Part shown: positions 44,001 to 52,100 of the stretch, in pieces | Numbering within the stretch: position 1 is the stretch's first letter | Layout: every line of letters begins with the position of its first letter | DNA from: Hypomesus transpacificus | Lineage: Eukaryota; Chordata; Actinopteri; Osmeriformes; Osmeridae | Direction of reading: 5' to 3' | Length of the DNA: 64,000 bases | NCBI RefSeq assembly: GCF_021917145.1 | Contig: NC_061075.1 | Coordinates: 1,292,215 to 1,356,214, forward strand | Made by a program: the position numbers and the translations under genes | The notes under the pieces: model-generated | The model's input: the letters and a program-made list of their open reading frames with translations, nothing else | Database searches by the model: none | Told to the model about the DNA's origin: nothing

Positions 44001-45471
44001 GCTCTCCAGGTGCCCTCGATGGCTGGATGGATAACCTACACGTTTATGCATGCCTGTGTGTGTGTGTGTGCCTGTGCGTGTGAGTGTTATGTTTAATTTA
44101 CTCTTGAGGCAAGAACTCTGCCTGGGCAGTTCCAGTTGTTTGACTTAAAGTAGAGGAATTGAATTTGCGGCAAAGCAGGATGGAGTGATACAGTCATTAG
44201 CCGGGTTTCCCAGATTCCTTAAGAAGCTCTTAACGCTAAGAGCTTCTTAAGAACGTTCTAAGATTGTTCTAGAGAGCTTTTCGAACGTTCTTAAGAAGCT
44301 CTTAGCGTTAAGAGCTTCTTAACGAATCTGGGAAACCCGGCCATTAATTGTACTGTAGGCTACTGTGTCTGTGAAACCATGGCTGTTCAGGTGAATTCTG
44401 ACCAAGAAGGTTAGATTAGTGTCTGACAAGCAGCCAGAAACAGCAGCACTCTGTTTAAACTACGGGGTGAAATGCTTCGACCGTATCTCTGTATGTAGGG
44501 CAGCAGCCAAGAAGACAGTCTGTCAGATCACCATGATGACAGAACACTGTGCTCACATTCAGCTAGCAGGACTATAGTGCCTGGTAACCCCTTACCAGTC
44601 CAAACCAGTTGTAGTTGATCGTTTTTGACAAATTGGGAATTAGAACATCACTAGGATCCCTAAAGTTCGTGGTGGTGTTCTAGAATCCAGTACATAGCAC
44701 TGAGAGATAGTGTGTTCTGTTTTCTGTTGACATTCCAGAACAATCGGGAATATGGTGTTTAGAACAACAGAATATGATGGTATTGAGGGGTGGACGGAAC
44801 AGAATGTGAACTCAGTTAAATCAGATCATATGCTCCAATAAGCAGACATGCTCTGTGGGATACAACTGGCAAACCGGGGCTCTCCAAAACAAGGTGTGCT
44901 TTTGTTTTCTCAGTTATAATAGTGCAAATTGCTAATATCTATTATCTGGTAGACTGTGTAACTGCAAAGCTACTGAATAAAGGATCATGCAAGCCTAATG
45001 ATGTCTGTAAAAACATTTTGTACTGTTAATTTAAAGCATGCATTTATGTGATTTTAAATTATCCTGGTATTCTGTCAAAACCTTAGCCAAAAACTTCCAC
45101 GCAACTGTGTAAACAATTTATTTTCAACTGTGCTTAACCATCTAATATTACAGACGATCAGCATGAATATACATACCTTTGATATCTCTTGCAAGACTTT
45201 TGTATACTGGAGAAAAACCAATACAATGTCCGCACCAAGAGGCGTAGAACTCAACAACCATTGCTGCTGTGGAGTTGAACAAAACGGTATCTGCATTTTC
45301 CGGAGTTAATATAACGATCTGATCCGACGCGGTGTACAGTCCGGCCTCCGCGGTAAACGGAGAAAGTATCCCGGAATAAACCAATATCAATAGAATTAGC
45401 AATTGTCTGGCATTTGTTGATAGAGTATTTCCAGTACGCCAGGACGTGGCACGGCTGTAGCGCCGCGCCAT
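28140..45471 (-). CDS. qsox1: QSOX1 quiescin sulfhydryl oxidase, complete (12 coding exons, 805 aa)
   Basis: FAD-linked oxidase of the ER/Golgi and extracellular space. It moves electrons from client thiols through a thioredoxin CxxC to the Erv/ALR CxxC, FAD and O2, giving disulfides and H2O2. Exons: 45177-45471, 43868-43968, 43162-43210, 42707-42809, 42201-42291, 41843-41988, 40132-40266, 39304-39433, 35141-35263, 34214-34352, 33250-33426, 28140-29068. Phases close to 2,418 nt (human isoform 747 aa). Seen: hydrophobic signal segment (about 23-40), [11 protein letters not shown] (C80/C83), a second thioredoxin-like domain lacking CxxC, the Erv domain with [16 protein letters not shown] and FFGCREC (C456/C459), distal CPAC (516-519), a long Lys/Glu-rich linker with an acidic run, and a transmembrane helix (about 765-791) with a basic tail. 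Start has a strong context (AAGATGG). QSOX2 is the alternative, disfavoured by the LHX4/CEP350 neighbourhood. Confidence 0.96.
31190..31350. repeat. (GTGTGTGTGTCTGTGAGGGG)n minisatellite
   Basis: About 160 bases of TG repeat punctuated every ~20-30 bases by TGAGGGG. Confidence 0.9.
31880..32586. repeat. GGGCTGGACT / GGGCTGGAGT array (5/10-bp minisatellite)
   Basis: About 700 bases made almost only of the decamers GGGCTGGACT and GGGCTGGAGT, with extra GGGCT pentamers. The plus strand is G-rich. Because the 10-bp unit contains no stop in any sense or antisense frame, long open frames appear on both strands; these are not genes. Located in QSOX1 intron 11. Confidence 0.98.
32665..32825. repeat. 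GGGAGGGAGGGGGG purine low-complexity tract
   Basis: Repeats of GAGAGAGGGGTGAGGCTGGAGGGAGG-like unit, about four imperfect copies. Confidence 0.8.
33250..33426 (-). CDS. qsox1: QSOX1 exon 11 (Erv/ALR redox site)
   Basis: Acceptor CCTCCAG before 33426. Encodes [19 protein letters not shown] with the CREC redox pair, then THFEAMA and [17 protein letters not shown], the FAD-binding helices of the Erv fold. Confidence 0.97.
33427..34213 (-). other. qsox1: QSOX1 intron 10
   Basis: A 787-bp intron; donor GTACAC runs directly into a (CA)n tract on the minus strand. TG/CA repeats also near 33580-33660. No other feature. Confidence 0.8.
34214..34352 (-). CDS. qsox1: QSOX1 exon 10 (start of Erv/ALR domain)
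   Basis: Acceptor GTGCCAG before 34352. Encodes [20 protein letters not shown] then [20 protein letters not shown], the conserved FAD-proximal WVGCQGS and YPCGLW motifs. Confidence 0.97.
34353..35140 (-). other. qsox1: QSOX1 intron 9
   Basis: A 788-bp intron. Its first part (minus strand sense, 34930-35118) is an imperfect tandem array with repeated CCACCAATCA; the rest is unremarkable. Confidence 0.8.
34930..35118. repeat. Imperfect ~36-bp repeat with TTCTGATTGGTGG cores
   Basis: Five to six diverged units of AAGATTATTCTGATTGGTGG plus TTGACCTGGGC-like tail. Each carries ATTGG, the inverted CCAAT box. The array ends about 20 bases from the QSOX1 exon 9 donor. Confidence 0.85.
35141..35263 (-). 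CDS. qsox1: QSOX1 exon 9 (helix-rich region)
   Basis: Acceptor TGTCAG before 35263, donor GTGAGA. Encodes [20 protein letters not shown] through RDVLDNTAE, matching the helical linker between thioredoxin and Erv domains. Confidence 0.95.
37706..37775. repeat. GGAGAGGCAGGA minisatellite
   Basis: About five copies of GGAGAGGCAGGA, 12-15 bp each. Confidence 0.85.
38946..39072. repeat. 28-bp tandem repeat GGGGGCCCCAGGAGGGCCAG-TGAACCAA
   Basis: Four to five copies; the later copies diverge (AGCTGCCCCAGG, GGGTTCCCCC). Confidence 0.9.
39304..39433 (-). CDS. qsox1: QSOX1 exon 8
   Basis: Acceptor is a TG-repeat ending in GCAG before 39433; donor GTGAGA. Encodes [20 protein letters not shown] through RRYVSVLAK, matching the conserved YMADLES motif of QSOX linkers. 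Confidence 0.96.
39434..40030. repeat. (CA)n/(CAGACA)n tract filling QSOX1 intron 7
   Basis: About 595 bases of CA repeat with CAGACA and GCACAC interruptions. It directly abuts the acceptor of QSOX1 exon 8, so on the transcript this is a ~600-base UG-rich stretch with no AG until the acceptor. Confidence 0.98.
40132..40266 (-). CDS. qsox1: QSOX1 exon 7
   Basis: Acceptor CCTGCAG before 40266, donor GTAGAA. Encodes [20 protein letters not shown] through DEQWRVFN. Conserved (A/S)RTFYxxxLQRL motif; end of the second thioredoxin-like domain. Confidence 0.96.
40267..41842 (-). other. qsox1: QSOX1 intron 6
   Basis: A 1.6-kb intron containing (CA)n (40427-40480), purine-rich DNA (40500-40830), a second (CA)n (40970-41000) and a decayed retroelement tail (41745-41835). 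No exon. Confidence 0.8.
41745..41835. mobile_element. Possible decayed LINE/SINE 3' tail
   Basis: AAAGGCACATTACAAATCAA followed by TATTATTATG repeats resembles the 'AAAGGCGCTATATAAATAAA + short tandem' ends of teleost non-LTR elements. Weak, motif-level evidence only. Confidence 0.3.
41843..41988 (-). CDS. qsox1: QSOX1 exon 6
   Basis: Acceptor GTTGCAG before 41988, donor GTAAGG. Encodes [20 protein letters not shown] through [13 protein letters not shown]; matches the second thioredoxin-like domain (VRRVL...FPSC). Confidence 0.96.
42201..42291 (-). CDS. qsox1: QSOX1 exon 5
   Basis: Acceptor GAGCAG before 42291, donor GTAGGA. Encodes [20 protein letters not shown] and [10 protein letters not shown]. 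Confidence 0.96.
42292..42706 (-). other. qsox1: QSOX1 intron 4
   Basis: A 415-bp intron with a GGGA tetranucleotide run (42299-42331). Nothing else recognised. Confidence 0.8.
42707..42809 (-). CDS. qsox1: QSOX1 exon 4
   Basis: Acceptor GTTCAG before 42809, donor GTACGT. Encodes [20 protein letters not shown] and [13 protein letters not shown], matching the conserved [10 protein letters not shown] motif of QSOX1. Confidence 0.97.
42810..43161 (-). other. qsox1: QSOX1 intron 3
   Basis: A 352-bp intron, no repeats or other features seen. Confidence 0.8.
43162..43210 (-). CDS. qsox1: QSOX1 exon 3 (49-nt small exon)
   Basis: Acceptor CTTCACAG before 43210, donor GTAAAC. Encodes [16 protein letters not shown] plus one base; phases fit exon 2 (phase 0) and exon 4. 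Short but required to keep frame. Confidence 0.93.
43211..43867 (-). other. qsox1: QSOX1 intron 2
   Basis: A 657-bp intron beginning (acceptor side) with a GA-rich tract 43215-43370 on the plus strand, i.e. a long CT tract in the transcript. Confidence 0.8.
43868..43968 (-). CDS. qsox1: QSOX1 exon 2
   Basis: Acceptor GTCTACAG before 43968, donor GTTGGC. Encodes [20 protein letters not shown] through GYPTLK, thioredoxin domain strands with the conserved AAVDCAEE motif and cis-Pro (YPT). Confidence 0.97.
43969..45176 (-). other. qsox1: QSOX1 intron 1
   Basis: A 1.2-kb intron containing the palindromic MITE at 44200-44341. Confidence 0.8.
44200..44341. mobile_element. 142-bp palindromic MITE with 5-bp target duplication
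   Basis: Near-perfect inverted repeat: left end GCCGGGTTTCCCAGATTC, right end its exact complement. Arms contain TTAAGAAGCTCTTA and TAAGAGCTTCTTAA blocks, themselves palindromic, so the whole can fold into a long hairpin around a short centre near 44265-44275. CATTA flanks both sides (44195-44199 and 44342-44346) as a target-site duplication. No coding capacity. Superfamily not assigned. Confidence 0.85.
45177..45471 (-). CDS. qsox1: QSOX1 exon 1 (start, signal segment, first CxxC)
   Basis: ATG at 45469-45471 in a strong context; donor GTATGT. Encodes a 22-residue polar N-terminus, hydrophobic [13 protein letters not shown], then [14 protein letters not shown]. Confidence 0.95.
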
Positions 45472-46460
45472 CTTCGTGTTTTTTTACTGACAGCCAGTCA
45501 ACTCTGTGCAAGGCAATCCCTGTATCAGTCAAGTGATACAAAGTTTTTCCTCCTGTTAGTTTTTGCGCTCAGTTCCCACCCCCTTGGTCTGACTCGCTGC
45601 TTGCGAGAAAGTTGCATGGCTGGCATTCCTGAACCGCGTCATTCATCATTTAGTCATCAGTTTCAGCTGCCTCGACACAAGACGAACTTTGCAATTAATT
45701 TATCGTTGTCAATCAATTAGCCTAGATTAATATGGGTCATATTTACATTTACATTTAGTCATTTAGCAGACGCTCTTATCCAGAGCGACTTACAGTAAGT
45801 ACAGGGACATTCCCCCCGAGGCAAGTAGGGTGAAGTGCCTTGCCCAAGAACACAACATCATGTGGCACGGCGGGGAATCGAACCGGCAACCTTCTGATTA
45901 CTAGCCCGACTCCCTCACCGCTCAGCCATCTGACTCCCATCATATGCATTCATCTATGCAATCTTTCAGTTTTTCCTTATGTATATGATGTGTAGGCCTG
46001 TTTGTATGGTCCAGTTTATTTAAGATTACGTGGATACATTCTTTGAACTGTGTGTACAAATGAATAAATGGCGATATTCTGTAAAAACTCGTGGGTCTCA
46101 TCTGACCCCTAATCCAAACAGCACCAGGCCTCCAATCTCACATTTCAGATCCAAAGCAGTCTTGTCTTTCTCTCTCCTCCATCAAGAATCACCCTTTTGT
46201 TCAATATTGACTTAGTGACTTGAGATCCAGTTCCTTACCTCCCAGTCAGCTAACACAACCTCAATCATACTGGAGCTCCTAAACAATCCTCTCTGCAGGA
46301 CACTAAATTCCCCTTGACCCCTCCATATAAGACTACCTATACTGATGTGTGTGTGTGTGTGTGTACTGTGAATATGAGCAAATAAGTTTCAGGTACTCTG
46401 TAACAATGTTATGTTTTTAGTTGATGTTTCCAATTAAAAAACAACCTTGGATTGCGTTTC
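45472..46460. other. QSOX1 upstream / CEP350 downstream intergenic
   Basis: About 1 kb between the QSOX1 start and the predicted CEP350 poly(A) site. QSOX1 5'UTR and promoter must lie here; I recognise no TATA box or clear core element. It also carries a SINE and a short (TG)n run near 46346-46363. Confidence 0.6.
45743..45939 (-). mobile_element. tRNA-derived SINE (copy 1)
   Basis: On the minus strand it starts with a tRNA-like head: A box GATGGCTGAGCGGTGAGGG and B box GGTTCGATTCC. It continues with GTGTTCTTGGGCAAGGCAC and ends with GAGCGTCTGCTAAATGACTA. TCATAT flanks both sides (45737-45742, 45940-45945) as a short target duplication. Copy 2 lies at 49920-50107. Confidence 0.85.
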
Positions 46461-48989
46461 TGAAATAATGAAAGCTTTATTTACAATCTCAAAGTTCAAT
46501 TTAGTTAACAAATATATACTATGTACATATTTGTGACGGGAACTGTATTTCACTTGCCAGAAATCGTCAGGGTCCTGTCGACACATAGTTCAACAGGAGA
46601 AACAGAAAAGTCTTGCTGATATTTACATGCAGAAAACAACGCACAAGCTTACAGTCACAGTACATCGTTATAAATATTCATACACTGACAAAAGATGTCT
46701 GTAAGCTAATGTTACGCTGTCAATTTGATTATCGAACCGTTTGTGCCTAATGTCATTTGCTTTCGAACAAAGTTGACATCCCCACAAAGTTAGAACCCTG
46801 GTAATCCTTAAGTCAGACCCTGGAGAGGAGCAGAGGTCATGGGGGGGGCCTCTCTGTACACAGCTAGGACCAGGTTCACTGAAGGAGAAATGTGTACAAA
46901 AGCCAGCTTGAGGCATTGTGTCTAAGGTAACTACCCAACCCTGAACTATACAGCCTGGTTTTGATGGGATGACTCATAACTCCAGGTTCAAGGCTGGGAT
47001 GTGTCTGATACATACAGGACCAAATGGTTAGATCTGGAACATTAATCCACCGAGCTTCAATCAACTTAAAATATCCTACAGTGTTCAGTTTGGACTTTGG
47101 ACAGAGCATTTCTTAGTTACTAGTCATATCACTGGTTTGTTGTCACACACATCTATGAACAGGACTAGCATGGACAGATGGATATCACAGACAATTACAG
47201 CAAAAGGTTTGACAGTTGACAGTTTACACTTGAATTTGAATCTTCCTCCCGGATAAAACGACATTGGTGGAGAGAAAAAAGAGGCTTGTTTATAAGAAGA
47301 CAAGTAAACAGATCATATGTCCACCATTAAGGTCACTTCATCTGACAGACATAACGTGAGGACATGCTAGGTGGTCAGTCACAGTTTATTCCTGGGATCG
47401 AGGTCATGGAGTCTGAGAGACAACGAGCCCTTGGTGAGCTGCTGTTGACGGCAGCTTATCAGTCTGACTCACTTCCGACCACTCACGGTGTAGTTAGCGG
47501 TTGCCTGGGAGACGCGTGGAGGGAACAGTGGTTGCTAGGACAGAGTGGGTATTCTCATCTGAACCTGATGTGCTCGGTCGCACAGACGTGCTTCCAGGCA
47601 GCGGTGACGCACAGCTTTAGCGGGTCAACATCGGCGTGTGAGTCAGCGAGGCGTCAAGCCCTTTAGAGGAGTCTCTGTAACCGTTAGCTAGTCGAACAAT
47701 CACCCTGCCTGAGGAAACGGACAGGTGGAAGGCATCCGAAAACACGTTTCTCCTAACTGAGAATGTACCCATGACTGTACAACTGGATAAGGCAAAGAAC
47801 TGAATATTCACACAGTAAGGAAAAGAAGAGTTCTTATCTTTATAAACTTTCATGAAAAAACTGTGGAACGTCTTTGTGAAGCTCATTCATAAGAGGTCAA
47901 GAACAGGGGTTAAGACGTGAACTTAGGCCTGTGTTGTGTTGTTTTGTTCCTCTAGAAACGAGGCAATTGATTATGCTACAAGAACTAAGGAGGCACTTTA
48001 AATCAATAAGTTGGGAGACTTGGTAAGGCTTGAATCCAGCATGACAGTTTGAAATATTTCTTAAATAACCAGGAAGAACACATTGGCATTGGTTAGGCTT
48101 CATGACAGTTATTACCTGGTAAGTTACAAGTAAACTGGTGGAAGAGGTGAACAAGGTTGAAGATCACTTACTAATATTTCGATGTTTAAATATTAAATAC
48201 AAAAAGGAGCTCTTATACAAGTTTCAAATAACATTCCTTTTAAAATCCATTTACAATACCGTTTACTGCCCTGTCCACATTCACATGTAACTTTGTGCTT
48301 TACCATTTAATCAGTTTTGCGGTACAAAACACTAAAATAATCTTTGTCTCTAAACATTAACAGCAAGATTACTTATATTGAACTAATCATTTTGTCCTAA
48401 TTACATATTCCTCATATGATATTAAATATTACACAGCAGGAGGCAATATAATTACTCTTTTATACAACCAAATCTGATATCCACAAAGACACGCCTATAC
48501 AATTAATTTTGTCTTCAAAAGTTTCTTTTTTTTAGGTTGACATCTCCACACAAACAGCTCTCGAGAAGTCGCCCATGTGACCTGTGCCCATGTGACCTGT
48601 GCCCATGTGACCTATGCTCACCAGACATGACAGGCCACCCTGGACCTGTCAACTTAGCAGCACTGACAGACTTCACGCTACGCATGGCACTACACGGTCG
48701 CACACAGCCCAGTCTGCTCAGAGAGGTTCTCCTGGACCACCCTGAGCTGAGCGTGAGCCAATCAGAGGTATCGGTGAAAAGAGGCTGGATCTGAGGAGTC
48801 TGGAGTAAGACAGGTAAGGTAGCTAGCTATCCGCACTGAGCTATTTGTTGTTAGCTAGTAGCTAACGTTAGCGTTTAGCAGGTGAGCGGTTTGCTAGCGG
48901 GTCTGGAGGTGTCAGGAGTGTTGGCACTGTGGCTGAGGGAAGGAAGAGCATTCTGAGGCAGGGTTGTGAGCGCGGCTCAACCTGCACGT
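46461..48989 (-). other. cep350: Probable CEP350 3'UTR
   Basis: Sequence after the CEP350 stop. A minus-strand AATAAA at 46476-46481 is the best polyadenylation signal, giving about a 2.5-kb 3'UTR. AT-rich with no other gene; contains a 15-bp triplication at 48578-48623. Confidence 0.45.
48578..48623. repeat. 15-bp triplication CCCATGTGACCTGTG
   Basis: Three tandem copies, the last ending CTATG. Confidence 0.9.
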
Positions 48990-49157
48990 TCAGGAGAGCC
49001 AGGGCTGTCGGGATCTCTTGTCCTGGATCTGGGAAAACACCTGGGCTGTGTCCTTGATCAGTGCGTCGAAGATGCTGTCCGCCAGCTGCATCTTGACGAA
49101 GAGTTCGTCCTCGTCGTAGCTCACCCACTGGGCCTCTTCCTCGTGGAGCTCGTGGAC
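48990..49157 (-). CDS. cep350: CEP350 last exon
   Basis: Acceptor TCCCAG before 49157. Encodes VHELHEEEAQWVSYDEDELF through QDKRSRQPWLS, TGA 48990-48992. The motif EEAQWV-YDEDEL is the conserved C-terminus. Confidence 0.95.
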   Translation of the reverse strand, partial: VHELHEEEAQWVSYDEDELFVKMQLADSIFDALIKDTAQVFSQIQDKRSRQPWLS

Positions 49158-52100
49158 CTGGGAGGACAAACATCACATCCTTTGTTTGGTGGCATCATCA
49201 ATATTATTTAGTGTTATTGCGCGCCTTTTAGTTTTTTACTTCCTGGCTATCACGCACAGCAAATGTAAGGTAGTCTACGAAGCTACTATGGAGCTTGGCA
49301 GAAGGCAACAAGAAAAATATTTTTGAAATAATCAGAAAACGTTTCGAAAGGTTGAAAATATATTTTCGGAAGACAGTTTCGCAACACTTTCACACGACAT
49401 GACAGAAAAAAAGTTTAGTTTTGTGTCAACTTTTTTTAGTAAACTTATTTTGAAAATATTTTTTTCAACCTTCCAAGAAAAATTCAGATTCGAAGGGAGA
49501 AGTTCAAAATTGTCGGTGAATGCGCTGCGTGTCTTAAGTGTATTTTTGCCATCTCTGTCTGAGACTTAGACCCCTTCCTTACCAGAACGTGGTCGACTCG
49601 ATCTCGCTTCTTTCTCCCGAACTTCAACATCTTCTGCCAGTCAGTCTTCTGGTTCTTGTCCTTCTTCAGACCGTACAGCTTCAGAACCTCGGTGGCGATG
49701 AACTCCTAGCACAGGATTCACAACACTTTACTAGGGATGGGGGAAAAAATTGCAAACATTTCCCAAAAATCTCCCAAAAATGATAATCTCAAAAATGGTC
49801 ATTGATGAGAGTCGGTAATCTGTCAAATGTTTTTCTACAAAAGGAGCAGCATCCCTACCTAGCATAGCAACATTACCCGTGGCCTCTACTGTATGACTAA
49901 TGCTAGCGCAACCTAGCCGGTGGTCAGATGGCTGAGCGGTTAGGGAGTCAGGCTATTAATCAGAAGGTTGCCGGTTCGATTCCCGGCAGTGAAAAATGAC
50001 GTTGTGTCCTTGGGCAAGGCACTTTACCCTACTTGCCTTGGGAAAAATGTCCCTGTACTTGGTGAGTCGCTCTGGATAAGAGCGTCTGCTAAATGACTAA
50101 ATGTAATGTAACACACCTGGACGTTGGTGACGTTCCCTGGAGTCTTGACTCTGTGGAGGGAGGAGGAGTTGACACGACGGGGTTTCATCCACAGGGGCTG
50201 GTGTGCGTTGGGGTCTTCGGCGTAGATCTCCTGGATGATCTCCCAGGTCAGGTCGTACACGGCCTGCAGAGGAGAGGGGAAGCTAGCTTCAGTGGAAGGA
50301 CGCTTCTAAACGTTTCCACGTTCAGGTTACAAAGGCTACTCCAACATGTGTCAGTGGGTGAACTGGTTTGGTTTTGGCTCCATCTGGAAATGTTGTGTCA
50401 AACATAAGTGTTGGTATCCATTTCCCCTCTGTGAAGCCTTCCGGTATGAAATGCGCTATATAAATAAAGTTTGATTTGATTCGAATGAAAAGCCTAATCT
50501 GAGTATGACAGGTCCTAGCAGGGTCCTGGAGGCAGCATGATGTTCACATGCATCCTCCTGGAAACAACGCTATCACCCTCACAGGGCTGTCTCTTTGGTT
50601 TACCCCTTGATGTCTAACATGTGCCCTGAGGGTCGTTACCCGTCTGTAGCTGCGGATGGCCACCGCCTCCAGGTCCTGACCCTTGGCATCGTGTCCCAGG
50701 AACCTTTCGGAGGGCTTGGGGACGGGCAGGCCAGTCAGCGTCATGGTGCCCCCGCCGCCCAGCCCACAGCCTTGCCAGATCTCCTGGATGGCAGCGTGGA
50801 CCAGCATCTCCACCTGCAGGGCGGTGTGGGGCACCACCATGGCAGGCTGCTCAGGCAGCTTCGGAGGCAACGGCAGCTCCGGTCTGGGGGGGGTCTTCAC
50901 CGGGATCGTCTCTCCCTGACCCCCCAGGACTGAGCGTCCTGCTCCTCCCCCGCCCTGCGCCTCCTCCTCCTCCTCCTCTCTCTGCTTCTGCCTCTGCTGC
51001 TCCCGGCGGGTGCTGAGTCCAAAGTCCTCGTCGAACCAGTCCTGCTCGTCCCCCAGCTCGTCCAGGAGCTCGCGGCTCAGTTCCAGCTCTGCCAGCCGCC
51101 TGGCCAGCTCCTCCTGCCCGCTCGCTCCCAGTACGGGGCTTTCCTACACGGGCACACAGGGCAACACGCACACACTGGTTCACATTCACAGTTCCACAAG
51201 CAAAATCACCTGGATGATCTTCTCACTGAGACAAAGCAGTCTCAGTGACAGAAGCTAGCTACTTTCTGTTGTTGTTGTTGCTAGAATTGACCTGTATTTA
51301 AATGAGAAAACTAGATTCAATACAAAACTTCCTCAGTACACAAAATTACAAACGGTAGCACATTAGACAGACTTACAAAAGTAGTAAAGATCATCTCTCA
51401 ATCAATGTTGTGATGTAAAGCACATAGGACTATTATGACTACTACTAGGAGTGTATTTCAACAGACGGCCGGAGTAGAGTTGTTGGTTGGACTTTGGACA
51501 TGTACAAACAAAGAAAGGGGCTTTTTTGGAAGGGTCAAATGTGAGACTGACCGTCAATACGACTGGATCATTAAATCACAGCCGCTGGCATCCACAGTGA
51601 GCTCATCAGTTGTTCAACCATTTACCTCTGATGTGATTAAGCTACATGAGGCAGCAGGAGACAGAAACTTTTCTTTGACAACTCCTGTGAGGCAGTAGGA
51701 TGCTATGTTACACCAACAGATTTTGTTGTTGTTGTTGTTTATTTCCCCCCCTGGTTTCTTCCACAATCAAAACGTCTTTATCAAGACTCACCGGTCTGTT
51801 GCAGAGTTCCGGGGAAGAAACCTCCTCCTGCTCAGAGTCGAAGAAGAAGGGAAGACCATCTCTCTGGATCCCCGAAACCATCGACCCTTCACCTCCCGTC
51901 GGCACGGCCGTCACCTGGTTGGCGGTTGTGATCTTCTCCTCCTTGGCCCTCCTGATCTGGGTGAACTGCTTCACGGCATCTTTCACAAAGGTGTTGATGA
52001 GCTTATCTGCAAAGGTGCTGAGGGTGTCGCCGCCCCTGACTTCAGCCTCGGAGGAGGGGCTTTTCAGCTGCCCCTCCCGGCCTCGGGACTCAATGAGGCT

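Noticed and set aside
28140..45471. QSOX2 as the identity of the sulfhydryl oxidase
   Set aside because: QSOX2 neighbours LHX3 in vertebrates; here the partner is LHX4 and CEP350, the QSOX1 setting.
49920..50000. tRNA-like sequence with A and B boxes
   Set aside because: Part of a SINE present twice in the window; the full element extends well past a tRNA and ends in a SINE tail.
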